A DNA stretch of 60,510 nt, taken from positions 1 through 60,510 of the forward strand of contig JBBQXF010000011.1 of assembly GCA_038209965.1 (NCBI GenBank), read 5' to 3'. The notes beneath the pieces were generated by a model. It worked only from the letters and a program-made list of their open reading frames with translations. It was not told the DNA's origin and did no database searches. This stretch comes from JALONO01 sp038209965 (GTDB lineage: Bacteria > Bacteroidota > Bacteroidia > Cytophagales > Thermoflexibacteraceae). The first letter of the stretch is position 1. Every line of letters starts with the position of its first letter. The position numbers were made by a program, and so were the translations under genes. Positions 16,931-26,372 of the stretch are shown piece by piece.

Positions 16931-18652
16931 TTAACGCTCAACCACCATATTTCCTAAAACCAGCAGGTCCATCTGGGTACGCAAATAGCACTCTAAGGCT
17001 TCGCTTGGGTGGTTCACAATGGGCTCGTTCTCGTTAAAAGAAGTGTTGAGCAATATGGGGATCCCGGTTTTGTCGTGGAATCGCTTGATCAAACCATAGT
17101 ACTTGGGCTCGACGGCTTGGACAACGGTTTGGAGCCTTCCCGTACCGTCCACGTGGGTGACGGCGGGGATGCTGCCCCGTTTCTCGGGCTTGATGACAAA
17201 AACTTTTTCCATAAATGGCACATCATCCACTGATTCGAAGAACTCGGGCACAAACTCGCTGAGGATGGAAGGCGCAAATGGCCGGAAACTCTCCCGGCGC
17301 TTGATCTTCTGGTTGAGGATGTCCTTGGCATCGGCCCGGCGGGGATCGGCCAAAATGGACCGGTGGCCCAGTGCCCTGGGGCCAAATTCGGCCCGGCCCT
17401 GAAACCAGCCCACTACCCCGCCCCCCATCAGCACCTCGGTCACCTTGTCAAACAGGGCCTCGTCATCATAGTGTTGGTGGGCCACTTGCCGATCTTGGAG
17501 CAGTTGGGCGATCTCGGCGTTTGGGTACTGGCTGCCCAGGTACCCGTGGATCATGGGCGTGGTGCGGGGCTGGTCCAGCACTTGGTTATAGACATACAGC
17601 GCGGCCCCAATGCAAGTACCGGCATCGTGCCCGGCTGGGGGAATGTAGATTTTTTTGAAAGGGGTATTGGCCGCAATTTTGCCATTGGCCACCGAATTTT
17701 GGGCCACTCCCCCCGCAATGCACACCTGATCCAGCTTGGTGCGCTGGTGCAAGTGGTTGAGCAAATAAAAGATTACTTCTTCGGTAAACCGCTGGATGGA
17801 CGCGGCCATGTCCCGGTGGTATTCGGCCAAGGGCTCGTCCTTGCTCCTTGATCGGCCAAATTTTTCTTCCAGATAAGGGCTGAACAAGGGGCCAATTTCG
17901 GGTGATCCGTCCTCCCAGCTCATTTTGACCCCTTCGGAAGGGTGCCGAAAATATTTTTCATTGAGGGAGAACAAGCCCTTGTCAAGCCGGATCACATCGC
18001 GCAATTTGTCCACGTGGAGAGGCTTGCCGAGCGGGGCCAAGCCCATTACCTTATACTCGTCGCCGTAGTGGGGAAAGCCGAGCCACTGGGTGAACGTGGT
18101 ATAAAAAACCCCCAGGGAGTGCGGATAAGTAACCGTTTCCAGCACCTCGATCTTGTTGCCCCGGCCGATGCCCGTCATGGTGGAAGTGAAATCACCAAAG
18201 CCATCGATGGACAGCAGGGCCGACTCCGCAAAATCAGAGGCAAAGAAAGCACTGGCCAAATGGCTCCGGTGATGCTCCACGTTGTGGATTTGCGCCTTGA
18301 TCTGGCCCTCTGCCAAGCCCCAGATGCCGGCCAACTGGGCTTTGACCGAAGCCACTTTTTGGCGGTTCTGAAAGCGGTCGACCAACGTGCCGAGGCTCAC
18401 CCCTTTGGTCAATATGTGTTTGAACTTGCTCAGCGTATTGGCTTGGGGATCACGCGAGATGGCCACGTGATCGAGGTCGGTTACTTGGATGCCCGCCTCG
18501 CGCAGGCAATATTTGATCGATTCGGTGGGGAAGCCCGCCCAGTGTTTGATCCGCCGAAAACGTTCTTCTTCGGTGGCGGTGATCAGTTCGCCACCGCGGT
18601 AAATGCACGCTGAAGAGTCGCCGTGGTAGGCGTTCAAGCCGAGAATGTACAT
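16931..18652 (-). CDS. NodU/CmcH-family O-carbamoyltransferase
   Basis: 573 residues. N-terminal Kae1-like ASKHA domain begins YILGLNAYHGDSSACI and contains HHRSHLASAFFAS and a metal-binding-type HDAGT; the C-terminal carbamoyltransferase domain carries GRAEFGPRALGHRSILADPR and LNTSFNENEPIV. These enzymes move a carbamoyl group from carbamoyl phosphate, via carbamoyl-AMP, to a hydroxyl of a sugar. In this locus it should decorate the exopolysaccharide. Full length, ATG start. Confidence 0.93.
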   Translation of the reverse strand: MYILGLNAYHGDSSACIYRGGELITATEEERFRRIKHWAGFPTESIKYCLREAGIQVTDLDHVAISRDPQANTLSKFKHILTKGVSLGTLVDRFQNRQKVASVKAQLAGIWGLAEGQIKAQIHNVEHHRSHLASAFFASDFAESALLSIDGFGDFTSTMTGIGRGNKIEVLETVTYPHSLGVFYTTFTQWLGFPHYGDEYKVMGLAPLGKPLHVDKLRDVIRLDKGLFSLNEKYFRHPSEGVKMSWEDGSPEIGPLFSPYLEEKFGRSRSKDEPLAEYHRDMAASIQRFTEEVIFYLLNHLHQRTKLDQVCIAGGVAQNSVANGKIAANTPFKKIYIPPAGHDAGTCIGAALYVYNQVLDQPRTTPMIHGYLGSQYPNAEIAQLLQDRQVAHQHYDDEALFDKVTEVLMGGGVVGWFQGRAEFGPRALGHRSILADPRRADAKDILNQKIKRRESFRPFAPSILSEFVPEFFESVDDVPFMEKVFVIKPEKRGSIPAVTHVDGTGRLQTVVQAVEPKYYGLIKRFHDKTGIPILLNTSFNENEPIVNHPSEALECYLRTQMDLLVLGNMVVER

Positions 18653-18731
18653 GGGGTTATGTTGCTAATGTTAGTTGATCGATTGATTTGGGCCTTGAAT
18701 TGGCCAGCCAATAAACTTGCCCCAAAGGTAT

Positions 18732-19154
18732 CTATTTTCCCGTGTCTGGCAGCAGTTGCAAAGCCTTCTGACCAACCATCGCCCCCAAGAGGTTGAAGAT
18801 CAGGTCGTCTACGTCGAACATTCCCAGCCGGAGGCCATATTGCAAGCACTCGAAGGACAAGCTCAGGCCGAGGGCCGCGCCCCGCAGCGCCCAAACCGGG
18901 CGCAAACTGGCAAAGCACAACGGCGCCAAGATACCCCAGGGGACAAAGAGCAGCGCATTGCCCAAGGTCTGCTGCCCGAGCATGGTGATGAGGTGGGGGT
19001 GGACGGGGTAGAGGGCGACGATTTCGGCAATCAGCTCAGAGACGCTTTGGAGAGGGATGAGCGTAGCTTTGGGCACAACTTGGCGCGGATAACGGGCAAT
19101 CAATAATAGCCAAACAAGCCCAAAATGATAGAGAAAAAATAGATAACGTAACAA
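18732..19154 (-). CDS. VanZ-family membrane protein
   Basis: 140 residues with about four membrane helices. The VanZ signature is present: LGNALLFVPWGILAPL, SLSFECLQYGL, then FDVDDLIFNLLGAMVG. VanZ-like proteins are common beside polysaccharide genes; their exact role is not settled beyond effects on glycopeptide tolerance in Gram-positives. A 79-base gap precedes the carbamoyltransferase start. Confidence 0.85.
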   Translation of the reverse strand: MLRYLFFLYHFGLVWLLLIARYPRQVVPKATLIPLQSVSELIAEIVALYPVHPHLITMLGQQTLGNALLFVPWGILAPLCFASLRPVWALRGAALGLSLSFECLQYGLRLGMFDVDDLIFNLLGAMVGQKALQLLPDTGK

Positions 19155-19180
19155 GTTGGACTAGGGTTTAAAAAGCCAAG

Positions 19181-20338
19181 TTAAGTGCGTTTAGGCAACC
19201 TATCAAACATATTTTGATAGGCTAATATTAGCTCGGTCTTACTCAAAATATTGTCAGCATATTTCAAAGCCCCCGTACACCACTGATCATACACAAGCTG
19301 ATCCATGGCCAATGCCTGGTTTAAGGCCAATGCAAAGGAGTTTTCATCATTTAATGGGCAGTCCCAACCCGCTTTCTGGGCTGGCAAATTACGCCAAGGC
19401 GTTCGGTTGCTGATGATCACAGGCCTACCATAGCTGAGAGCCTCAACAATTGAGTGACCAAAATTCTCACCCTCGGTAAGCAAGATAAAAAAATGTGCTT
19501 GGCGGATGGCGTCGGCCACTTCAACGTTGCTCGCGACACCATTGTAAGAAACTTTAACATTGGATGGCAAATGGGCTATTTCAGCTTGGCATTCATTCCA
19601 GTAAGCCAAATCCTCAACATTGCCATAGACCTCCAATTTAATTTGTCCTCTGACCTGATGGAGCAACCTGATTGTTTTTAGCAGGTTTTTGATTTTATGG
19701 ATTCGCGATAAGTAAACCAAGATGGCTTGATCCCTTTGCTTATTGATGGTGGTCAATTGCTGATCCACTTCATTGGGAAAATTGGAGGCCAGCATGATTG
19801 TTGTCGTGCTACCAAACCGCTCCCTGATTTCGTTTTGCTCTGCCACGCCAGAAGCATGAAAAACAATTTTTCCGGGCAACTGAACTAGCTTGAGGAGTAA
19901 CAAATAATAATGTTTGCGTTTGCTTTTTACAGAAAGGGCGCCCTTGTGCAGCATTCCCCTTGGACAAACAACCAAATTGGTGGCTGATGTCCTTAATAAA
20001 ACCGAAATAAAGAGGGGAAGGATGCTAAAAAAAAAGGAAAACAAGCCATTAATGTACACCACATCGGCTTTTTCTTCCTTGATGATACGCCAAATAGTGG
20101 CTATGCCTACTTGTTTGCTCGATAGATACATTACTATTTCGTTCGGCTGCCGTTGTACCCACTGATCGCTTGGTACGCCAGGATAAGGTATCGTTTCGTT
20201 GATATCCGTATCCCGGGTGACAATCTTGAACTCGTAGAATGGACTTAGGTGGTTGACTATTTGAGCGCAGGATTTGATGGGCCCGCCAGCTTTATAACCG
20301 GGCAAATACCAATCAATAAAGATCAACACTTTTTTCAT
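19181..20338 (-). CDS. Family 4 glycosyltransferase
   Basis: 385 residues, GT-B fold. Starts KKVLIFIDWYLPGYKAGGPI, a form found in Bacteroidota capsule enzymes; the C-terminal nucleotide-sugar half has ILVYLSRIHKIKNL, and the family EX7E region appears as LLTEGENFGHSIVEALSYGRPV. ATG 20338 overlaps the upstream stop as ATGA, showing coupled translation and fixing the start. Donor and acceptor sugars unknown. Confidence 0.87.
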   Translation of the reverse strand: MKKVLIFIDWYLPGYKAGGPIKSCAQIVNHLSPFYEFKIVTRDTDINETIPYPGVPSDQWVQRQPNEIVMYLSSKQVGIATIWRIIKEEKADVVYINGLFSFFFSILPLFISVLLRTSATNLVVCPRGMLHKGALSVKSKRKHYYLLLLKLVQLPGKIVFHASGVAEQNEIRERFGSTTTIMLASNFPNEVDQQLTTINKQRDQAILVYLSRIHKIKNLLKTIRLLHQVRGQIKLEVYGNVEDLAYWNECQAEIAHLPSNVKVSYNGVASNVEVADAIRQAHFFILLTEGENFGHSIVEALSYGRPVIISNRTPWRNLPAQKAGWDCPLNDENSFALALNQALAMDQLVYDQWCTGALKYADNILSKTELILAYQNMFDRLPKRT

Positions 20339-21405
20339 TGGCATTGGGCTTCTTTGTATTGTTGGTAGAGGAAGATCAAGCGTTCCAAGCGGTCTTGGTA
20401 AGTGTGCTTTTGGCTGAGCAGTGCTCGGTGGCCAGCTTCACGCATGGCTTCGCGGCCTTGCTCATCGTGTAATAGCTTTTTTACTTTTTGGCAAAGTTCA
20501 TCGGCACTTTCGGCATCAAAAAACTCGGCCTCGATTCCTTCCTGAAAAAATTGTTTTTGACGTTCGGTGCGCTCCATTAGCATGACCCCCCCACAGGCAG
20601 GAATCTCAAAGGTGCGTTGGGTATAATCATCCCGGTTTTCTTTGGCCAAAAACCCCAATGTGATCTTGGCAGACCGAATGGCCTTAGCCATGTCGGGGCC
20701 GAAAATAGGTCGTTTTTTCACGAAAGGTACCAATGGAGAATCTGCGTCAATCTTGTCCCATTGGTCGCCATAAATGGCATAGTTGGCGTTAACGGTGGAT
20801 ACTAATTTGGTGAGCAGTTTTGTCCGGTGCGCGTAGCGTGAACCGACAAACAGCACATCGGTTTGCCATTTTTCTTGGTCTTGGAGGCTCAATTGTGGCT
20901 CCTGATGGATGGGCGGGTAGTAGGCAAACATGAAAAATTCAACATTGGGGTTGAACGGTTTTAGTTCGGCCACATTGACTTCCCGGGTGGTAAACAGATA
21001 GTCATAAGCCGGTAGAGATGCCCGCTGGAGGGCAGAGTGGTTATTGATGTTCCTGCTGAAAAAATCATCATGGTTGATGTTTACTACCCAAGCCCCGGTT
21101 TGCTTTAGGTTCATTATATCTTCATGGGAAAAAAACACCCCCTTGGCAATGATTATGATATTTGGCCGGGCCTCATTGGCCATTTGCAGCAATTTGTCTA
21201 CATGCAATTTCCGGTGCTGCTCCCATAGGTTGCGCCCATTTAGCTTTCGGAATGCTTTCCAAAAATAGCTATCTTGATAACATTCTACATTTTCGTAAAA
21301 ATGGTAGGGAATTACAGTGTAGCCTAAGTGCGCTAAAGTTTGGGCATAGCACCAAGATCCACTTCCAACTTTGAGGGGTTCGCCGTGCAATAGTACTTTT
21401 AACAT
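20335..21405 (-). CDS. CgeB-like glycosyltransferase
   Basis: 356 residues. The N-terminal half (MLKVLLHGEPLKVGSGS) and the C-terminal TFEIPACGGVMLMERTERQ followed by FFDAESADELCQKVKKLL match the CgeB/Glyco_trans_1_2 group of GT-B enzymes. The middle IGDQW-like segment and VLFVGSRYAHRTKLL support this. Overlaps the next gene by 4 bases. Start MLKVLL at 21405 leaves a 25-base gap from the upstream membrane-protein stop. Confidence 0.82.
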   Translation of the reverse strand: MLKVLLHGEPLKVGSGSWCYAQTLAHLGYTVIPYHFYENVECYQDSYFWKAFRKLNGRNLWEQHRKLHVDKLLQMANEARPNIIIIAKGVFFSHEDIMNLKQTGAWVVNINHDDFFSRNINNHSALQRASLPAYDYLFTTREVNVAELKPFNPNVEFFMFAYYPPIHQEPQLSLQDQEKWQTDVLFVGSRYAHRTKLLTKLVSTVNANYAIYGDQWDKIDADSPLVPFVKKRPIFGPDMAKAIRSAKITLGFLAKENRDDYTQRTFEIPACGGVMLMERTERQKQFFQEGIEAEFFDAESADELCQKVKKLLHDEQGREAMREAGHRALLSQKHTYQDRLERLIFLYQQYKEAQCQ

Positions 21406-21430
21406 GGGGCTTCGATTGTAAAAACACTGG

Positions 21431-22921
21431 TTACTTCTTGTTGAGCAATACATACTGTAAGAAAATCAACAAGGGCAATTCTTTGAAGAACGGGATTAGG
21501 CTGTAAGTAAACTCGTCGATGAATACTACGGGCTGCAGCAAGCCGATAAAGAGAATGATGCCACCACCACCTTTGAGGAAAAACAAATAGACCAACCGCT
21601 GCAATATCCCCACTAAAAAGAAAACGGGCACCACGATACCGGCAAAACCAAAGCCCAAGAACAAATACCCGATTGTGCCGGGGGTGAATGAGGTCGAGTC
21701 GCTCTCCATCCGCAAGACCAGCTTGTAAAACAGTACGCCCTCGTTCCGCTCAGGTTTGTCTGGCCAAATGGCCCTAGGAGCGTATGCGAGCAGGGGCACT
21801 AGCAACAGTTTTTCCTTCATTCGGGCTTGCTCGGTAAATTCGGTGGCATCGGTCATGTTTGCCAAGGCCACACCTGTCCACATGGTGAGATTTATCCTCG
21901 CCATAAAAGCTTCAAAGGTATCGCTGTTTCCTGTCCCTAGGTTGTTGGCATCGCTGGCTTGGGTGGTTGTCCCATAGGATTGAACCAGCGAGGTGGTCAA
22001 ATAATCAAATCCAGAGGAGGATCCCGATGTGGAGTTGACCAATAATTGGCGAAATGGTTCAATCAAGAAATAACTGACGTTGATGGCCAATATGATCAAC
22101 ACGGCCGATCTGACAATGAATCGCCGCGAAACATCTTGATGGGTTATCAGATAGGCAAGCGTAACGATCAGGATAGGATAGACCAAAGCACTTTTGAATC
22201 CATAGAGGAGGCCCAAGAGCAGCTCCACCAAAATGACGATCAAAGCCCGCAAGCTCAGCTTATTGAGGTATTTGTAATCATACATTGCAAATACTAGTAA
22301 GCAGAGTTTTGACAGCGAAGAGCTTAGCAAGATCAAGATTTCGTTGTATTCCGCCGCGACTGAGGACGCAGTGGATAAGCCTGCGGCATAGCCATAACCA
22401 CCAACGATTATCAGGTAACCGCGAGTGAGCAGGCTAATTGAATATAATGTCCATAAAGTGCTAATATTGACAATAAAATCTTTTCTGAGGATATTTTTTA
22501 AATTAAAGATATAAGTAATTATGTCAAATAGATAGCGGGCCAGCTGATTTGACTTATAGCCTAGCCACATACAGATATGGGCTATGTTTACGTACAATAA
22601 TACTTCGTTTAAGTATTTAATTGCTTGGGGGCCAAGATAGTAAAACAGCTCGTCTCGGGACTTTTCTGAATAGAAGTATAAATAGTTGGTGATACCGTAG
22701 GCAAACACGAATACATAGATAGAACAGAGTACCGCGGGTGATAAAAAAAACTTGGCTTTGTCGGTCTGTATGAGTTGGGCAATCTCAATAACACCTACCA
22801 ATAAAATGAGTGCTGAATACAAAAAACTCAACCAACTTTCGGGAAGCAGGAGCTCTGATGTGTAAATTAAGGATAGTAAAACAATGTATCCGGCACAACG
22901 AACGATGTAAGCAGTATTCAT
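21431..22921 (-). CDS. O-antigen/exopolysaccharide polymerase-like integral membrane protein
   Basis: 496 residues with about ten to twelve membrane helices and one long external loop (roughly residues 300-400) that includes LAYAPRAIWPDKPERNEG and ends TSFTPGTIGYLFLGFGFAG. That loop-plus-TPG pattern is seen in Wzy-type repeat-unit polymerases, which join lipid-linked repeats in the periplasm. It is the only polymerase-like protein in the locus, which supports the assignment; Wzy proteins are too diverse for certainty. Confidence 0.75.
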   Translation of the reverse strand: MNTAYIVRCAGYIVLLSLIYTSELLLPESWLSFLYSALILLVGVIEIAQLIQTDKAKFFLSPAVLCSIYVFVFAYGITNYLYFYSEKSRDELFYYLGPQAIKYLNEVLLYVNIAHICMWLGYKSNQLARYLFDIITYIFNLKNILRKDFIVNISTLWTLYSISLLTRGYLIIVGGYGYAAGLSTASSVAAEYNEILILLSSSLSKLCLLVFAMYDYKYLNKLSLRALIVILVELLLGLLYGFKSALVYPILIVTLAYLITHQDVSRRFIVRSAVLIILAINVSYFLIEPFRQLLVNSTSGSSSGFDYLTTSLVQSYGTTTQASDANNLGTGNSDTFEAFMARINLTMWTGVALANMTDATEFTEQARMKEKLLLVPLLAYAPRAIWPDKPERNEGVLFYKLVLRMESDSTSFTPGTIGYLFLGFGFAGIVVPVFFLVGILQRLVYLFFLKGGGGIILFIGLLQPVVFIDEFTYSLIPFFKELPLLIFLQYVLLNKK

Positions 22922-22989
22922 AGGTGTGGTTACTTTAATACGAACAGATCCATAAAAGTGTGGTAGGTACCTGCTATGCCCAGATCGAA

Positions 22990-24180
22990 TCAATCGGCAT
23001 ACTCTTGGATTTTTGCATTGATGGGCCTGAACTGATTTTCCCAGTGATAAATATTTTGGAAAGCCTTGATTGCCGCTTCTCTCATTGCTTGATACTGGGC
23101 CTTCTGCGAGGCAAGTGCTGTCCAGGCTACCCCAATGTCATTGATCAAATGTGCTTGCCGGACAGTCTTAAAGCAGCAAACTTCTTCCTGTAAAGCCCGC
23201 AAACGATCGTCAACATGGCAAATGATGGGGAGGCCGACCGCAAGGTAATTGAACAAGCGGTAATTTGAGAGGGACGAGTTGAACGCAAATAGTTGGTTGG
23301 CCACGGCTTCTTCTGGGCAGACGTGGATAAGGTGTCCAATATCTGCTCCCATCAGGGCTTTTTTCCAAACTTCGTCCGAGGGCTTGTCCCAAAAAAAGAC
23401 CCTTTTTGCTAGCGTTAGCTCTTTTATAAGTATGGTGATTTTGTTGACATAGCTTTCAGAGGGCCTTCCCATCAGGAGGAACACATGGTCTTCGGGCAGT
23501 GATTGCATGGCCACCAGGGTGTCCTCGATCCCACACAGATCACCAATGGCCCCAGCCCTGATCATGATACTGCCGCTGGTCAATGAAATGGGCGCACCTT
23601 GCACTTGTAATTGCGCTCTTAACCACAAGCGATCGTCGCTCGGGATCGGATTCGGCACATACGCTATCGGTGGGCAATTGTGGCAGACAATCGGCAAAAG
23701 ATCCAGCTTGGCAAAACGCTGGGTAAGTTGGGCCCGGTACAAGTCGCTTGCCCAAATAATGTCGGCATGCTTGAGCTGGGCCCATCCCCTGGCTATGGTC
23801 ATCTTGTCCATTGCGCCCTGGCCGATCAAAGTTGGGATATCGTAGATACAGGAAATCAAGCGAAACCCCTTTCTGTTCAAACCGGGCAAGGCGGCTAGGG
23901 GCCGGTGCATAAAGGTAACCACCAAATCGAAGTTCGAAAACAGGAGTTGGCCGCGAACGTAGGTCAGCAATGCCAGCCACCTGAGCAGGCTGCGCAATTG
24001 TTTGGGGAGAAAAGGGGAAGAGAAAGTGGGGGTGGTGATTACCTTTATCCCGGGCGGGCCAACTGGCGTATTAAAGTTGTTCGGGATTTCTTGGATCACG
24101 GTCACACTCCATCCCTCTTTCAGCAATGAGGCTGCCGTATTTCTGGTGGTTGGATCGCCAATGGTATAGGCCGCGATCAT
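22990..24180 (-). CDS. GT-B fold glycosyltransferase
   Basis: About 396 residues from ATG 24180 (MIAAYTIGDPTTRNTAASLL). The N-half resembles glucuronosyl/fucosyl-type transferases acting on capsules, and the C-half includes IEDTLVAMQSLPEDHVFLLMG and FNYLAVGLPIICHV, where the conserved glutamate of family 4 enzymes is not obvious. Hence GT-B fold is clear but the family is not. A 69-base gap follows before the polymerase-like gene. Confidence 0.72.
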   Translation of the reverse strand: MIAAYTIGDPTTRNTAASLLKEGWSVTVIQEIPNNFNTPVGPPGIKVITTPTFSSPFLPKQLRSLLRWLALLTYVRGQLLFSNFDLVVTFMHRPLAALPGLNRKGFRLISCIYDIPTLIGQGAMDKMTIARGWAQLKHADIIWASDLYRAQLTQRFAKLDLLPIVCHNCPPIAYVPNPIPSDDRLWLRAQLQVQGAPISLTSGSIMIRAGAIGDLCGIEDTLVAMQSLPEDHVFLLMGRPSESYVNKITILIKELTLAKRVFFWDKPSDEVWKKALMGADIGHLIHVCPEEAVANQLFAFNSSLSNYRLFNYLAVGLPIICHVDDRLRALQEEVCCFKTVRQAHLINDIGVAWTALASQKAQYQAMREAAIKAFQNIYHWENQFRPINAKIQEYAD

Positions 24181-24253
24181 TAAACAAGTCTTGCTCAATT
24201 TGTTGTCTAAATGAGTAAATAACCAATCTTTCAAAAATAAGCTTCGGCCAATG

Positions 24254-25219
24254 TTAGGGCAGGAGCATGTCTTCCCAATAATTTGGGCTGGCCCAATCAG
24301 GTTGAGGGGCCTTGGCAAAAAAGAACAGTGCTGCTATCAACCGGTGCGTCATAAAAGGTGACTGGGCAAACAAAGTTAGGCCTTCTCTGGCACGATCCAG
24401 TTGGCCATGCTTAATGAGCGAGAGTAGGCCACTAAGGGTCACTTTGCGCATCCGCTGGTTAAAAAATGAGTCGCTGTACTTGGTAGCAATGACCGGGTGG
24501 TATTTAAACATCGGATAATACAGCTTTTGGATCTGGGCGTTCAGCCCTAATATCCGCCAGTGCAAGTAATAATAGGGATGGCTCTTCTCACGGGGGGTGA
24601 GGGTTATCAGGGGTTCGTGCACATAGGCGAACTTCCCATTCAAGCCTAGGCGGAGCCACATTTCCACATCACTGATAAAGCCAAAGCGAGGATCAAAATA
24701 TCCGTATTTTTCGTAGGCAACCCGCCTGGCCATTACTGTCCCCCAAGGCCCCGAGCTGAAAGTGTCAAAAAAGTATTCTGCAAGCTTGTATCCATCGTTA
24801 AGTTCGGCCAAATCGTGGCGGTAATATCGCAAGAATTTATCGTGCTCATCCACACTTTCGTACTGGTTAAAGACAAAAAGGGCCTCTGGGTATTTATCAA
24901 GCGCAGCTTTCCATTTTTGGATCAGATCTGGGCCATATACATCGCCATCGTGCAGATTGGCGACCAACTCTCCCTTGGTCCGCTGGATGGCGGCGTTGAG
25001 ATTGCCGGGCATTTTCAGGTTTTTCTCGTTGCAATAATACTTTACCCGGCTGTCTTTGCGCTCATAGGCCCGGCACAGTTGGGCAGTGTGGTCCGTGGAG
25101 CAGTCATCACTGATGATGAGCTCAAAATCCCTGAAACTCTGATTAAGGATGCTGTCTATGGTCAGAGAAAGGGAAGTTGCCCGGTTGTAGGTGGTGATGC
25201 AAATACTTACTTCTATCAT
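24254..25219 (-). CDS. Family 2 glycosyltransferase
   Basis: 321 residues. Opens IEVSICITTYNRATSL, with ELIISDDCSTDHT and the DxD-like LHDGDVYGPDL, then FSSGPWGTVMARRVAYEKYG and DVEMWLRLG of GT-A enzymes. ATG 25219 gives the usual N-terminus; ATG 25234, which touches the upstream stop as TGATG, is an alternative that would add five residues. Part of the coupled leftward glycosyltransferase series. Confidence 0.87.
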   Translation of the reverse strand: MIEVSICITTYNRATSLSLTIDSILNQSFRDFELIISDDCSTDHTAQLCRAYERKDSRVKYYCNEKNLKMPGNLNAAIQRTKGELVANLHDGDVYGPDLIQKWKAALDKYPEALFVFNQYESVDEHDKFLRYYRHDLAELNDGYKLAEYFFDTFSSGPWGTVMARRVAYEKYGYFDPRFGFISDVEMWLRLGLNGKFAYVHEPLITLTPREKSHPYYYLHWRILGLNAQIQKLYYPMFKYHPVIATKYSDSFFNQRMRKVTLSGLLSLIKHGQLDRAREGLTLFAQSPFMTHRLIAALFFFAKAPQPDWASPNYWEDMLLP

Positions 25220-25233
25220 TTGGCTGACGATCA

Positions 25234-26361
25234 TCAATTTTTACTTTTCACAATGAAGCGGTTTCTGAACCGCAGGGCAGGTTGCTCCACCGTATAAAAC
25301 ATAACAATGCCAAGCAGAAAGGTAATGCAAATATAAATCATGCTCTGGAAGATAGCGACAAACGGCCCTGTCACCAGCCACAAGGCCATCATTTTTTTTG
25401 CCATAATGGCTGGATAGGGCAAATGCCACAGGTAGGTAGAATAGCTTACTGTTCCCAAATAGGCAATCAAAGCCACTAGCGGCGGGCGCTTTTCGTTATG
25501 CTGGCTTTTTAGATACGCCCACAACACCAATAGCGCCGCACCTACTGAATTTAGGCTTAGCCCAAGTGTATATAGCCAAACATTTTCCCGATCAATGAAA
25601 ATCGCGGGGCAAAACGCAATCAGTGCCATAAGTGGCCAATATTGATAGCCAAAGACCGCAACTAGTTTGGCAATGGCTCCTTGGCGAAAATTTATATAGT
25701 AGGCAAGGAGCACTCCAGCCGCCAGTGCGTCAATCCGCCAGTGCGTTTGCGTATAATTGCCCCAGAATGTTACGGCAGGCCGAATGAAAATGGTGGCACA
25801 GCGCAGCACAAATACCCCCGCGATCACCCAAATGAGTATGATCCAGAGCACACTCAGTGGCCTCCCCCTTAGCCGGACGACGATGATGGCCATGGGGAGC
25901 AAAAGATAGAAGTGCTCCTCGACCGCAATGCTCCACAAATGGGGGAAGGGGGTTCCGCTAAATTGGGCTGTATAATTTTGGATGTGCAAGAAATAGGGCA
26001 AGAACAGTGTGACCAGAGCCTCGGGGCCCTCTTTGAACACGAAATGCCGGTAAAGGATCGACGCTCCCAGAAAGGCCAATAGAGGAGGCCAAATTTTGAA
26101 TGCGCGTTTGAGGATAAAGGTCTTTACATCAATTTTATTGTCGCGGGCATACTCCCGAAAGAGTAGATCCCCGATTAAAAAACCACTGATAACAAAGAAG
26201 ATATCTACGCCAATCCAGCCAAAATGCTCAAAAAAAAGAAAGAAGGAATCGCCATGGCTGGACGGGGCAACATCGATCAATAAAGGAATGTGGTGCAAGA
26301 CCACCAGCAGAGTGGCCAAAGTTCGTAGGCAATCAAGGTAGATCAGTCGGTTTTTATTCAT
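25234..26361 (-). CDS. OafA/YrhL-type acyltransferase (family 3)
   Basis: 375 residues with about ten membrane helices. LIYLDCLRTLATLLVVLHHI carries the conserved His of the family 3 acyltransferases, IFFVISGFLIG and LWSIAVEEHFYLLLP follow, the latter containing the conserved Glu. These inner-membrane enzymes transfer acetyl (or other acyl) groups to polysaccharides. Together with the deacetylase at 15.2 kb it implies that acetylation of the polymer is adjusted. ATG 26361 is chosen; upstream extension enters the methyltransferase spacer. Confidence 0.9.
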   Translation of the reverse strand: MNKNRLIYLDCLRTLATLLVVLHHIPLLIDVAPSSHGDSFFLFFEHFGWIGVDIFFVISGFLIGDLLFREYARDNKIDVKTFILKRAFKIWPPLLAFLGASILYRHFVFKEGPEALVTLFLPYFLHIQNYTAQFSGTPFPHLWSIAVEEHFYLLLPMAIIVVRLRGRPLSVLWIILIWVIAGVFVLRCATIFIRPAVTFWGNYTQTHWRIDALAAGVLLAYYINFRQGAIAKLVAVFGYQYWPLMALIAFCPAIFIDRENVWLYTLGLSLNSVGAALLVLWAYLKSQHNEKRPPLVALIAYLGTVSYSTYLWHLPYPAIMAKKMMALWLVTGPFVAIFQSMIYICITFLLGIVMFYTVEQPALRFRNRFIVKSKN

Positions 26362-26372
26362 CACTAGATTCA